Assembly: GCF_002968575.1 (NCBI RefSeq)
Contig: NZ_PVBM01000024.1
Location: 1-64,000 of the forward strand
Source of the DNA: Neorhizobium huautlense
GTDB lineage: Bacteria; Pseudomonadota; Alphaproteobacteria; Rhizobiales; Rhizobiaceae
Reading direction: 5' to 3'
Length of the DNA stretch: 64,000 bases
The notes beneath the pieces were generated by a model. The model did not search any database and had not been told where the DNA came from. It saw nothing but the letters and a program-made list of their open reading frames with translations. Positions 39,006 through 47,689 of this stretch are shown here, piece by piece. The position numbers and the translations under genes were made by a program. Positions within the stretch are counted from its first letter, which is position 1. Each line of letters starts with the position of its first letter.

Positions 39006-41976
39006 GGATGCGGCCCCCTTCCTTGTCGAAGAACACCATGTCGGTGACTTCCACGGCAATTGTCCTGTCGCTCATCGGCACGTAGAGCGTCTGACCGATC
39101 CTCGCCCGGCCGTCCGCCACCAGTGCCATCGCGATGGAACGGCCGCAATTCTCGGACCAATAGGACGACGTTACATGGCCGAGCATGGTCATCGGCTTTG
39201 GCTGGTTTGGATCGGCGACAATCTGAGCGCCCTCTTCCAGCATATCGCTTGGCCTGTTGGTGACAAGCCCGACAAGCTGTTTGCGGCCATCGCGGATCAA
39301 GTCCGGCCTCTTCAATCCGCGGATGCCGACGAAATCCGCCTTCTTCTTGGAGACTGCCCAGCCGAGCCCTGCATCGTCCGGCGTGACGGTTCCATCCGTG
39401 TCCTGGCCGACGATGATATAGCCCTTCTCGGCGCGCAGCACGTGCATGGTTTCCGTGCCGTAGAGGCAGGCGCCCATGCCCTCTGCCCTCTCCCAGATGG
39501 CCTTCCAGACCGCCGGGCCGTAATCGGCCGGCACGTTCACTTCGAAGCCCAGTTCACCGGTAAACGACATGCGGAACAATCGCGCCGGCACGCCCATGAC
39601 TTTGCACTCGGCAACGCTCATATGCGGGAAAGCTTCGTTCGAAATATCGAGCCCTTCGACGAAAGGCTGGATGATTTCACGCGCCTTCGGTCCCTGCACC
39701 GCGATCACAGCCCACTGCTCGGTGGTCGACGTCAGCCAGACCTTCAGATGCGGGAATTCGGTCTGCAGATAATCTTCCATGTGGTGCAGCACCCGTGGCG
39801 CGCCGCCGGTCGTGGTGGTCACATGGAAGCGGTCTTCTGCAAGACGTCCCACGACGCCGTCGTCGTAAACGAAGCCGTCCTCGCGAGTCATGATGCCGTA
39901 GCGGCATTTTCCAGGTTTCAGCGTGTCCCACGCATTCGTGTAGAGCAGGTTGAGGAACTGGGCCGCATCCGGCCCGACAACCTCGATCTTGCCGAGCGTC
40001 GAGGCGTCGAACACACCCGCCGCTTCGCGCACGGTCCGGCATTCGCGGTTGACGGCGGCATGCATGTCCTCGCCGCGCTTCGGAAAATACCAAGCGCGCT
40101 TCCAGTTGCCGACATCCTCGAATTCCGCGCCTTCGGCGGCTTCCAGAGCATGCATGGGCGTCTTGCGGGCCGGGTCGAAAAGATCGCCGCGCGAATGGCC
40201 GACCAGCGTGCCGTAGGTCACCGGCGTATAGGGAGCGCGGAAGGTGGTGAGCCCGACCTTCGGGATCGGCCTCCCGAGCATTTCGGCGGCGATTGCCAGG
40301 CCGTGCATGTTGGAAAGCTTGCCCTGGTCGGATGCCATGCCATTGGTGGTGAAGCGCTTGATATGCTCGATCGAATGCATGCCCTCGCGAACCGCAAGGC
40401 GGATGTCCTTGGCGGTCACGTCATGCTGGAAATCCACGAAAGCCTTGACCACGTGATCCGGCCCTGCACCTTCCGCTGCACCGATCATGCCGCCGGTCCA
40501 TTCGAACCGGTTTTCGCCGGAAAGCGCCAGCGCGCCGCCGCCGGCTGCAATCGCCTCGTCGATCAGATCGGAAAGATTGTCGGTGCCGTTGCAGGCGCCG
40601 ATAGAGACACAATCCTGCGCATAGATATCCGGCAGGAAACGCTGGTTCTGCTCGTCGAAGCGCAGCTTTCCGCGCGACTGGGAGAAGAGATGGACGGACG
40701 GCGTCCAGCCTGCCGAAACGATTAGCGAATCGACCGCGACCTTGCGGGCATTCGAGCCGCCGTTGCGCACGACGCTCATGGACGAGACCCGCAGCCGTCC
40801 GGATGTGTTGACGACGGAATGCCCCGTCAGCACGTCGATGCCGAGCGCGCGTGCCTCCGCCAGAACCGCATCGCCCGGATGGTTGCGGCAATCGACGATC
40901 GCGGCGATCGAGACGCCGGCCCGCTTGAGGTCGAAAGCGGCTTCATAAGCCGAATCGTGTGCCGTGTAGACGCCGACCTTTTTGCCGACCGCCACACCGT
41001 GATGGTTGAGGAAGGTCCGCGCCGCGGACGCCAGCATGATGCCCGGCCGGTCGTTGTTGGCAAAAACCATGTGCCGTTCGATCGAGCCCGTCGCCAGCAC
41101 CACGCGTTTCGCCCGCACCTGCCACAGCCGCTCGCGGGGAAGATCCCTGCCCGGCCGGGCCACGTGGTCGGTCACCCGCTCCACAAGGCCGACAAAACCG
41201 TGGTTGTAGTAACCGAACACGGTCGTGCGGGTCAGCACCGTCACATTCGGCATGGCCTTCAGCCTGGCCGCCGTCTTTTGCGCCCACTCATAACCGTTTA
41301 CCCCATCGATCGTCGCCGCGGCATCGAAATGCATAGCACCGCCGACTTCCGGCTGTTCGTCGACGAGGAAGACGCTGGCGCCCGTTGCGGCGGCCGAAAG
41401 CGCCGCGGTCAGACCGGCCACGCCCGCACCCGCGATCAGCACGTCGCAATGGGCATAGCGGTTGGCATAGTGATCCGGATCTTCTTCCCTCGGCGCCTCG
41501 CCGAGGCCTGCGGCCCGGCGGATGAAGGGCTCGTAGAGTTTGTGCCAGGCTTCCTTCGGCCACATGAAGGTCTTGTAATAGAAGCCGGCGGCGAAGAAGG
41601 GCGACAGCAGGTCGTTGAAGGCGCCGATATCGTATTTCAGCGACGGCCAGCGGTTCTGAGAGGCGATCTTCACGCCATCGAACACTTCCTGCACGGTCGC
41701 CCGCACGTTCGGCTGGCGGCGGCCTGCATCCCGGGAAACGTCGAGGAGCGCGTTCGGCTCTTCCGGACCGGCAGAGAGAATGCCGCGCGGCCGGTGGTAT
41801 TTGAACGAGCGGCCGACCACATGCACGCCATGCGCCAGAAGCGCGGAGGCAACCGTATCGCCCTCCATGGCGGTGTAGCTCTTGCCGTCGAAGGTGAAGC
41901 GCGCGGTCCTGGCCGGCGTGTGCCGGCCGGCGCCCTTGATGCGGAAGGCGCCGAGATCTTTCGAAGAAGCGCTCAT
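38998..41976 (-). CDS. soxA: Sarcosine oxidase alpha subunit
   Basis: The 992-residue alpha subunit. An N-terminal 2Fe-2S-like fold (FTFDGKSYTAMEGDTVASALLAHGVHVVGRSFKYHRPRG region, residues about 28-70) is followed by an NAD/FAD-type dinucleotide domain with DVLIAGAGVAGLTAALSAA. The C-terminal half is a GcvT-like tetrahydrofolate-binding domain (THF traps the formaldehyde released from sarcosine). It overlaps soxD by four bases and soxG by eight. Together with SoxB, SoxD and SoxG it oxidises sarcosine to glycine and 5,10-methylene-THF with release of hydrogen peroxide, a step of choline/betaine breakdown. Confidence 0.95.
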   Translation of the reverse strand: MSASSKDLGAFRIKGAGRHTPARTARFTFDGKSYTAMEGDTVASALLAHGVHVVGRSFKYHRPRGILSAGPEEPNALLDVSRDAGRRQPNVRATVQEVFDGVKIASQNRWPSLKYDIGAFNDLLSPFFAAGFYYKTFMWPKEAWHKLYEPFIRRAAGLGEAPREEDPDHYANRYAHCDVLIAGAGVAGLTAALSAAATGASVFLVDEQPEVGGAMHFDAAATIDGVNGYEWAQKTAARLKAMPNVTVLTRTTVFGYYNHGFVGLVERVTDHVARPGRDLPRERLWQVRAKRVVLATGSIERHMVFANNDRPGIMLASAARTFLNHHGVAVGKKVGVYTAHDSAYEAAFDLKRAGVSIAAIVDCRNHPGDAVLAEARALGIDVLTGHSVVNTSGRLRVSSMSVVRNGGSNARKVAVDSLIVSAGWTPSVHLFSQSRGKLRFDEQNQRFLPDIYAQDCVSIGACNGTDNLSDLIDEAIAAGGGALALSGENRFEWTGGMIGAAEGAGPDHVVKAFVDFQHDVTAKDIRLAVREGMHSIEHIKRFTTNGMASDQGKLSNMHGLAIAAEMLGRPIPKVGLTTFRAPYTPVTYGTLVGHSRGDLFDPARKTPMHALEAAEGAEFEDVGNWKRAWYFPKRGEDMHAAVNRECRTVREAAGVFDASTLGKIEVVGPDAAQFLNLLYTNAWDTLKPGKCRYGIMTREDGFVYDDGVVGRLAEDRFHVTTTTGGAPRVLHHMEDYLQTEFPHLKVWLTSTTEQWAVIAVQGPKAREIIQPFVEGLDISNEAFPHMSVAECKVMGVPARLFRMSFTGELGFEVNVPADYGPAVWKAIWERAEGMGACLYGTETMHVLRAEKGYIIVGQDTDGTVTPDDAGLGWAVSKKKADFVGIRGLKRPDLIRDGRKQLVGLVTNRPSDMLEEGAQIVADPNQPKPMTMLGHVTSSYWSENCGRSIAMALVADGRARIGQTLYVPMSDRTIAVEVTDMVFFDKEGGRIHG

Positions 41977-42329
41977 CGGGCGTCTCCTTCCGTGGCTTCC
42001 CAGGTCTCGACGGTCTTTTCCTCTGCGATCGCTGCGGCTTGTTCCGCCGTCGGGATCGGCTGTTTTGGCAGGCCGGCCTTATAGGTCATTAGGAACTTGT
42101 CGCTCACCGTATCGCGCGCCGCATTGAAGAAGCGGCCGCAGCCATGGATATGCCGCCAGCGCTCATAGGTGAGGCCTTTTTCGTTGTTGCGCAGGAAGAA
42201 ATATTCCGCGAATTCTTCATCCGTGATCGCCGCGATGTTTTCCGGCCGGGCGATATGCGCCTCGCCGGCCCAGCGGAATTCGAGTTCCGAGCGATCTTCC
42301 TCGCAATAGGGACAATGGATCAGAAGCAT
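41973..42329 (-). CDS. soxD: Sarcosine oxidase delta subunit
   Basis: The 118-residue zinc-binding delta subunit. The metal ligands are visible in the N-terminal CPYCEEDRSE and in IHGCGRFFNAARDT. YFFLRNNEKGLTYERW is typical of the family. Its start overlaps no upstream gene: a 241-base gap with a repeat element separates it from soxB. Its stop overlaps the soxA start. Confidence 0.93.
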   Translation of the reverse strand: MLLIHCPYCEEDRSELEFRWAGEAHIARPENIAAITDEEFAEYFFLRNNEKGLTYERWRHIHGCGRFFNAARDTVSDKFLMTYKAGLPKQPIPTAEQAAAIAEEKTVETWEATEGDAR

Positions 42330-42378
42330 GCGGGGCTCCGAAAGTTTTGGAGATGGATCGACGGAGGCAGCGGCAGGC

Positions 42379-42526
42379 CTTCCTCTTCTCCCCAGAGGAG
42401 AGAAGTGCCGAGCGGATGTGAGGAGATGAGGGGGTGTACATACGGCAAACTCAATGCGTGCCGATTGGCTTCGCCCCCCTCATCCGGTCCTTCGGACCAC
42501 CTTCTCCCCGGCGGGGAGAAGAGGGA
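42379..42526. repeat. Rhizobial intergenic palindromic repeat between soxB and soxD
   Basis: The element contains a long-range inverted repeat GATGAGGGGG (42425-42434) / CCCCCTCATC (42475-42484), a perfect hairpin TTCTCCCC-ggc-GGGGAGAA (42502-42520), and a related TTCTCCCC...GAGAGAA pair at the left end. Pieces of this type are common between genes in Rhizobium. It interrupts what is otherwise a compact sox operon. Confidence 0.75.
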
Positions 42527-42570
42527 GATCGAGGCGGCCGTAACAGCCAAGGTAGTCATCCCACGCCCCC

Positions 42571-43824
42571 TCAATGCGCCACCGCAGCGGCAGCCGCTTC
42601 GTCGATCAGCCGGCCGGTGCGGAACCGGTCGAGCGTCAGCCCTGCCGCCAGACGGTGCGGCTCACCCTTGGCAATCAGATGCGCGAAGAGGTTGGCCGAA
42701 CCCGGCGTCGCCTTGAAGCCGCCCGTGCCCCAGCCGCAATTGACGAACAGGCCCGGCACCGGCGTCACGCCCTGAATCGGGGAACGGTCGGGCGTGTTGT
42801 CGGTTATGCCGCCCCACTGGCGCATCATTTTCACGCGGCGGAAAATCGGGAAAAGCTCGCAGATCGCATCGAGCGTATGGGTGATGATCTGCAGGCCGCC
42901 GGTCTGGGAATAGGAATTGTACTGGTCGGTGCCGGCGCCGATCACAAGCTCGCCCTTGTCGGACTGCGAGATATAGGCATGCACCGTGTTCGACATCACG
43001 ACACAGGGAAAGATCGGTTTCAGCGGTTCGGAAACCAGCGCCTGCAGCGGCGTGGAATGGAGCGGCACGCGCACGCCTGCCATTTCCATGACCACCGAGG
43101 AGTGGCCGGCGGCCGAGACGCCGATCTTCTTCGCACCGATGAAGCCGCGCGTCGTTTCCACGCCCTGCACCTCGCCGTTCGGCCCGCGGCGGATGCCGGT
43201 CACCTCACAGTTCTGGATGATGTGGACGCCGCGGTCGGACGCCGCCCGCGCATAACCCCAGGCGACGGCATCGTGGCGCGCCGTGCCGCCGCGCCGCTGC
43301 AGGGTCGCACCATTGATCGGATAGCGCGCCGTCTTTGAAATATCGAGCGGCGGGCAGTAAGCCTTGGCCTGTTCCGGCGTCAGCCATTCGTTGTCGATGC
43401 CGTAAAGTCTGTGGGCATTGATGTGCCGCTTGAACGACTGCTGGTCATGGACATTGTGCGACAGCATCATCACGCCGCGCGGCGAATACATGACGTTGTA
43501 GTTGAGATCCTGGCTCAAGCCTTCCCACAGCTTCAGGGAATGCTCATAGATGTCCATGCTCTCTTCATAGAGATAGTTGGAGCGGATAATGGTCGTGTTA
43601 CGGCCGGTATTGCCACCGCCGAGCCAGCCCTTTTCGATCACCGCGACATTGGTGATGCCGTGCTCCTTGGCAAGATAATAGGCGGCACCAAGTCCATGCC
43701 CGCCTGCACCGACGATGACGACGTCATAGCTTGACCGGGGCTCCGGAGAGCTCCACTGAGCCTCCCAGCCCTTGTGGGCGCGCAAGGCCTCGCGGGCTAC
43801 GGCGAAAATCGAATATTTGCGCAT
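42571..43824 (-). CDS. soxB: Sarcosine oxidase beta subunit
   Basis: The 417-residue beta subunit, the D-amino-acid-oxidase-fold flavoprotein that carries covalent FMN and binds sarcosine. Near the N-terminus the dinucleotide motif VVIVGAGGHGLGAAYYLAKEHG and EKGWLGGGNTGRNTTIIRSNY are clear; IQGVTPVPGLFVNCGWGTGGFKATP is near the C-terminus. It is the first gene of the operon; the region upstream holds a striking inverted repeat that may control sox expression. Confidence 0.95.
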   Translation of the reverse strand: MRKYSIFAVAREALRAHKGWEAQWSSPEPRSSYDVVIVGAGGHGLGAAYYLAKEHGITNVAVIEKGWLGGGNTGRNTTIIRSNYLYEESMDIYEHSLKLWEGLSQDLNYNVMYSPRGVMMLSHNVHDQQSFKRHINAHRLYGIDNEWLTPEQAKAYCPPLDISKTARYPINGATLQRRGGTARHDAVAWGYARAASDRGVHIIQNCEVTGIRRGPNGEVQGVETTRGFIGAKKIGVSAAGHSSVVMEMAGVRVPLHSTPLQALVSEPLKPIFPCVVMSNTVHAYISQSDKGELVIGAGTDQYNSYSQTGGLQIITHTLDAICELFPIFRRVKMMRQWGGITDNTPDRSPIQGVTPVPGLFVNCGWGTGGFKATPGSANLFAHLIAKGEPHRLAAGLTLDRFRTGRLIDEAAAAAVAH

Positions 43825-44197
43825 CTCGCCTCAAAACTCCTGGGATCGACAAACCGGCCATTCTGGGTAGAGCCATACCCATCGCAAATCAATATGCGTC
43901 GCAATGGCTCTTTTGCGACGCATTCGAGGATTGTTTCGACAAAGCGGAGAGCGGGACGATTGGTCGCGTCCTGCGTCTCCCGTGATACATTGCTCTTGCG
44001 GCCGGAACGGTACATCCGGACGCGCCGCTCTCCGAAAATCGATTTTGATCGATAAAGGATATCGACCATCTGGACTTCCGCAGACTCTTCTGATATCTGC
44101 CTTCACCAATCGCTCAGGCTCACGCCGGGCGGACGTTATTTTTTCGCCTCGAATCGTACCGATCTCGGCGAGCAACAACCAAAGGAACGGGATTCAC
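43825..44197. other. Divergent intergenic region between soxB and rpsU
   Basis: 373 bases without a credible gene. It holds the promoters of soxB (leftward) and rpsU (rightward), the 10-bp inverted repeat at 43895-43922, and a smaller one, ATCGAT-tttg-ATCGAT (44038-44053). No riboswitch fold could be recognised. Confidence 0.6.
43895..43922. promoter_or_regulatory. Perfect inverted repeat upstream of soxB
   Basis: TGCGTCGCAA and TTGCGACGCA are exact inverse copies separated by eight bases, about 70 bases upstream of the soxB start. It looks like an operator for a dimeric regulator of sarcosine/betaine use. A cruciform or RNA hairpin in the soxB leader is the alternative. Confidence 0.6.
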
Positions 44198-44425
44198 GTG
44201 CAGGTACTAGTCCGCGACAACAACGTCGACCAGGCGCTCCGCGCTCTCAAGAAAAAGATGCAGCGCGAAGGCATTTTCCGTGAAATGAAGATGCGCGACT
44301 ATTACGAAAAGCCCTCGCAGAAGCGGGCTCGTGAAAAGGCCGAAGCCGTTCGTCGCGTTCGCAAGCTTGCCCGCAAGCGCGCTCAGCGTGAAGGCCTGAT
44401 CGCCGCACCGCGCCCGAGCCGTTGA
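44198..44425 (+). CDS. rpsU: 30S ribosomal protein S21
   Basis: A 75-residue S21 with the rhizobial form [24 protein letters not shown] followed by [27 protein letters not shown] and a basic tail, split here for reading. The start is a GTG at 44198 with AAGGAA about 10 bases upstream; no suitable ATG exists in frame nearby. S21 helps the 30S subunit to select mRNA during initiation. A terminator follows, so it is a single gene. Confidence 0.95.
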   Translation: MQVLVRDNNVDQALRALKKKMQREGIFREMKMRDYYEKPSQKRAREKAEAVRRVRKLARKRAQREGLIAAPRPSR

Positions 44426-44461
44426 TCGGCCGTTATTTCGACGTTTTCTAATGCTTGTAGG

Positions 44462-44494
44462 GCGGTGGCGACATGGGCGCCGCCGCTCTTTTTG
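44462..44494 (+). terminator. Terminator of rpsU
   Basis: GCGGTGGCG (44462-44470) pairs with CGCCGCCGC (44478-44486) through one G-T pair and is followed by TCTTTTT. Confidence 0.75.
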
Positions 44495-44584
44495 ATTTGG
44501 TCTTGAACCGACTGCATGTCCGGCCTGAATGGGGTAAGGCATGCAGGAAACTACCCTTTCGCCCGATAAGAGGAAAAGCGTCTG

Positions 44585-45472
44585 ATGGCCGCCAAAACTG
44601 CCGTTCTCAATCGTGGAACTCGAATTTCCGGCCCTTTGACCATCTTTTCAAGTATTCGCGGCAAGACCGCACTTTCCGCCACCCTTCTGACGCTTGCGCT
44701 GGCCGGCTGCTCGACGACCAATACCACCTCGGACATGATCACCGTGGACCGGGCGCAGGGCAGCCAGGAAAACATCGCGTCCCTGTCCACCGTCATCAAC
44801 GCCAGCCCGAACGATCCGGAAGGCTACAACGTGCGTGGAACGGCCTACGGGCGGGCCGGCGAATTCTCTAAGGCGCTCAACGATTTCAACCGCGCCCTCC
44901 AGCTCAATCCGCAATTCTACCAGGCCTATGCCAACCGGGCGCTCGTCTACCGCAACATGGGCAAGCCGGTGGAAGCCGCCAACGACTATAATCGGGCGCT
45001 GCAGATCAACCCGAACTACGACGTCGCCTATATCGGCCGCGGCAATATCTACCGGCAAGCGGGCCGCACCAACGAAGCCTTCAACGATTTCTCCAAGGCG
45101 ATCGAGCTGGACACCACCGACGGCCGCGCCTACCACAATCGCGGCCTGATCTATCAGCTTCGCGGCCAGCATGCCCAGGCGATCGAGGACTTTGCCAAGG
45201 CGATCTCGCTCTCGCCGAATTCGGCCGAACCCTATAACGGCCGCGGCATTTCCTACGTGGCCCTGAACGACGACGACAACGCGTTTGCCGACTTCAACCA
45301 TGCCATCGAGCTTAACGACAAGCTCGCCGAATCATGGGCGAACCAGGCATTGGTCTACGAGCGCCGCGGCGACAAGGCACGGGCTTATAAGTCCTATTCG
45401 CATGCCATCCGTCTGGATCCCAACTACAAGCCGGCCCAGGATGGTGCCGCGCGCACCCGTGCGACGAGCTGA
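44585..45472 (+). CDS. TPR-repeat lipoprotein (NlpI-like)
   Basis: 295 residues. A lipoprotein signal ends in the lipobox LALAGC near residue 41, so the mature protein is probably anchored to the outer membrane by its lipid. About six tetratricopeptide repeats follow (for example NVRGTAYGRAGEFSKALNDF, ANRALVYRNMGKPVEAANDY, GRGNIYRQAGRTNEAFNDF). TPR lipoproteins of this kind scaffold cell-wall enzymes, as NlpI does. AGAGGAA precedes the ATG. A GCACCGG/CCGGTGC hairpin lies about 40 bases past the stop. Confidence 0.87.
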   Translation: MAAKTAVLNRGTRISGPLTIFSSIRGKTALSATLLTLALAGCSTTNTTSDMITVDRAQGSQENIASLSTVINASPNDPEGYNVRGTAYGRAGEFSKALNDFNRALQLNPQFYQAYANRALVYRNMGKPVEAANDYNRALQINPNYDVAYIGRGNIYRQAGRTNEAFNDFSKAIELDTTDGRAYHNRGLIYQLRGQHAQAIEDFAKAISLSPNSAEPYNGRGISYVALNDDDNAFADFNHAIELNDKLAESWANQALVYERRGDKARAYKSYSHAIRLDPNYKPAQDGAARTRATS

Positions 45473-45659
45473 CATCGACAACGCAGCAAGCTCGATGAAG
45501 CGGACTGATCGCACCGGGGCAACCGGTGCCTCAAAGACGTGCGCCCGCAATATCACCGGCTCCATCCCCGCTTATCTCTAATATGCGTAAACTATAAATT
45601 CTAATAAAGGCGTTACGCTTATAGAATATTCTGAACCCCTCAATATCGGGGGGCGCAGA

Positions 45660-46952
45660 ATGCTTGGCAAACTACTGAGGGACAGATCCGGCAACTTTGG
45701 CCTCATGAGCGCTCTGATGCTCGTGCCGCTTATCGGTGTAGCCGGTCTTTCCATCGACTTCGCAGACGCCCTGATGATCAAGCAGCAACTTCAGGACGCC
45801 GCCGACGCGGCGGCGCTCGGCGCCGTCGCGGAGAGCTCGATCGGCGTGTCGGAAGCGATGAAGATGAAAGGCAACGGCTCCATCGAAGCGGCCATCAAGG
45901 ATGCCGAGAATATCTTCCGCGCGCAGCTCGCAAGAAGCGGCGGATTCACCCTCAATGACATCAAGGCCACGGTGGTCCGCGAGGACAATCAGCTCAAGGC
46001 CGTCTTCACCTATTCGGCTTCCCTTCCCACCACACTGCTCAAAGTCATCAACAAGAATGAGATCACGGTCGCGGGCCAGGCCACGGCGGTCTTCCAGACG
46101 GAGACCTTCCGCGATTTCTATCTGCTGCTCGACAATACGCCGTCCATGGGCGTCGGCGCCACCCCCGACGATATCAGCGTCCTGATAGCAAACACGCCTA
46201 AAGAATGCGCCTTCGCATGCCACATCGTCGAAAACGGCGTCGAGGATCCAAACAGCTACTACAATATTGCTAAAAGGCTCGGCGTCACCATCCGTATCAA
46301 CGTTGTCGCCCAGGCGACTGCCGCGCTGATGGACACCGCCATGAAGGTGCGCAAGAGCCCCAACCAGTTCCGCATGGCGGTCTATACCTTCGGCGAGAAG
46401 GCCGAGGACACCAAGCTTCTGGAAATTTCCTCGCTGAGCGACGACCTCAAGACCGCCAAGGAAAAAGCGGCGTTGATCGATCTGATGTCGATCCCATATC
46501 AGAACTATGACAACGACCAGCAGACGGATTTCGACCGCGCACTGAAGAATATCGGCAAGAAGATGGACAAGCCCGGAACCGGCCTCAGCGCCGCAAGCCC
46601 GGAAAAGATCGTCTTCTTCGTATCCGACGGCGTGAACGATAGTGGCAAGGGTGCCGGCTGTACGAAGAGAACGAAAGGAACCCGTTGTCAGGAGCCGATC
46701 GACATCAGAGCCTGTGACAAACTGAAAGAGGCCGGCTACAAGATCGCGGTGCTCTACACGACCTATCTGCCGCTGCCCACCGACGGCTGGTACAGAGACT
46801 GGATCGCGCCGTTCCAGGGCGAGATCGGCCCCCGCATGCAGTCCTGCGCCACCCCCGGCTATTTCTTCGAGGTCAGCCCCTCGCAGGGCATTACCGAAGC
46901 GATGAACGCACTGTTCCTGAAGATCGTCAGCACGCCGCGCCTCGCCAGCTGA
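45660..46952 (+). CDS. TadG-like protein with altered vWA metal site
   Basis: 430 residues, paralogous in layout to the protein encoded at 23761: a TadE/TadG anchor (RDRSGNFGLMSALMLVPLIGV, then SIDFADAL), a coiled Ala-rich part, and a von Willebrand A domain. The metal-site motif is changed from DxSxS to Asp148-Asn-Thr-Pro-Ser (DNTPS), though Ser152 and VFFVSDGVND remain. Paired cysteines (CAFACH, CTKRTKGTRC) are present only in this copy. No pilus assembly genes lie beside it. The AT-rich upstream region resembles that of the paralogue. Confidence 0.8.
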   Translation: MLGKLLRDRSGNFGLMSALMLVPLIGVAGLSIDFADALMIKQQLQDAADAAALGAVAESSIGVSEAMKMKGNGSIEAAIKDAENIFRAQLARSGGFTLNDIKATVVREDNQLKAVFTYSASLPTTLLKVINKNEITVAGQATAVFQTETFRDFYLLLDNTPSMGVGATPDDISVLIANTPKECAFACHIVENGVEDPNSYYNIAKRLGVTIRINVVAQATAALMDTAMKVRKSPNQFRMAVYTFGEKAEDTKLLEISSLSDDLKTAKEKAALIDLMSIPYQNYDNDQQTDFDRALKNIGKKMDKPGTGLSAASPEKIVFFVSDGVNDSGKGAGCTKRTKGTRCQEPIDIRACDKLKEAGYKIAVLYTTYLPLPTDGWYRDWIAPFQGEIGPRMQSCATPGYFFEVSPSQGITEAMNALFLKIVSTPRLAS

Positions 46953-46963
46953 CGCTGGAACCG

Positions 46964-47689
46964 TCAAATATAAAGCGCCGCCATCCTGCGCCAGGCGCCG
47001 GCCCGGTGGGCCCGCCCATCCCAGACATGCATCTGGTGCCCGACGCCCTTTTCGGCGAGCACCTGGCTCAGGTGCCGGTTGTTGTCGAGGAAGGGATCGG
47101 CATTGCCGATGGTCAAGACAATCTCCACCTGTCTCAACCTGTCGAGCCGCCAATCGCCTGAAAGACCGGGAAGAAAATGCGACGGCGTGTGGAAATAGAC
47201 GCTATCGTCGTAATAGCCGTCCAAGAGATCGCCGAAGGACTCGACCTTCAGCGTGAGATCGTAGCGGCCCGAAAAAGCGGCCAGCTTGCGGAAAAGATGC
47301 GGGTGCCGGAAGACCAGGTTTGCCGCTTGAAAGGCGCCAAGACTGCAGCCCTGCGCGATGGTGCAGTCGTGCGGGTTCCTCGCCATCAGCGGCAGGACCT
47401 CGTCGAGGATATAGGCCTCGAAGGCTTCATGGCGGCGCAGGCGATCGGCCGGATGCCAGTGCGAGGCGTAGAATGTCTCCCTTGCCAGCCCGTCAACGCA
47501 ATAGAGCTGCAGATGGCCGGCAGTGATCTTGTCGCTGAGGCTCGCCACGAGGCCCAGCTCTTCATATTCGAAGAAGCGCCCGTCCCGCGTCGGAAACATC
47601 AGCACCTTGGCACCGGCATGGCCGAACACCAGGAGTTCCATATCCCGGTGTAGCCTGGGGCTGTACCAGCGATGATATTCGCGGTTCAT
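46964..47689 (-). CDS. Esterase-like alpha/beta hydrolase
   Basis: 241 residues of the putative esterase (esterase D/antigen 85-like) group. The nucleophile elbow is GCSLGAF near residue 117; an Asp in GNADPFLDNN and a His in WDGRAHRAGAWRR complete the triad. There is no signal peptide. The ATG overlaps the stop of the acetylxylan-esterase-like gene by four bases, and it is the last gene of an overlapping operon that starts with a toxin-antitoxin pair. The substrate is unknown. Confidence 0.78.
   Translation of the reverse strand: MNREYHRWYSPRLHRDMELLVFGHAGAKVLMFPTRDGRFFEYEELGLVASLSDKITAGHLQLYCVDGLARETFYASHWHPADRLRRHEAFEAYILDEVLPLMARNPHDCTIAQGCSLGAFQAANLVFRHPHLFRKLAAFSGRYDLTLKVESFGDLLDGYYDDSVYFHTPSHFLPGLSGDWRLDRLRQVEIVLTIGNADPFLDNNRHLSQVLAEKGVGHQMHVWDGRAHRAGAWRRMAALYI

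Noticed and set aside
43825..44197. Glycine or other riboswitch upstream of soxB
   Set aside because: I could not draw any known riboswitch core; the perfect inverted repeat is better explained as an operator.
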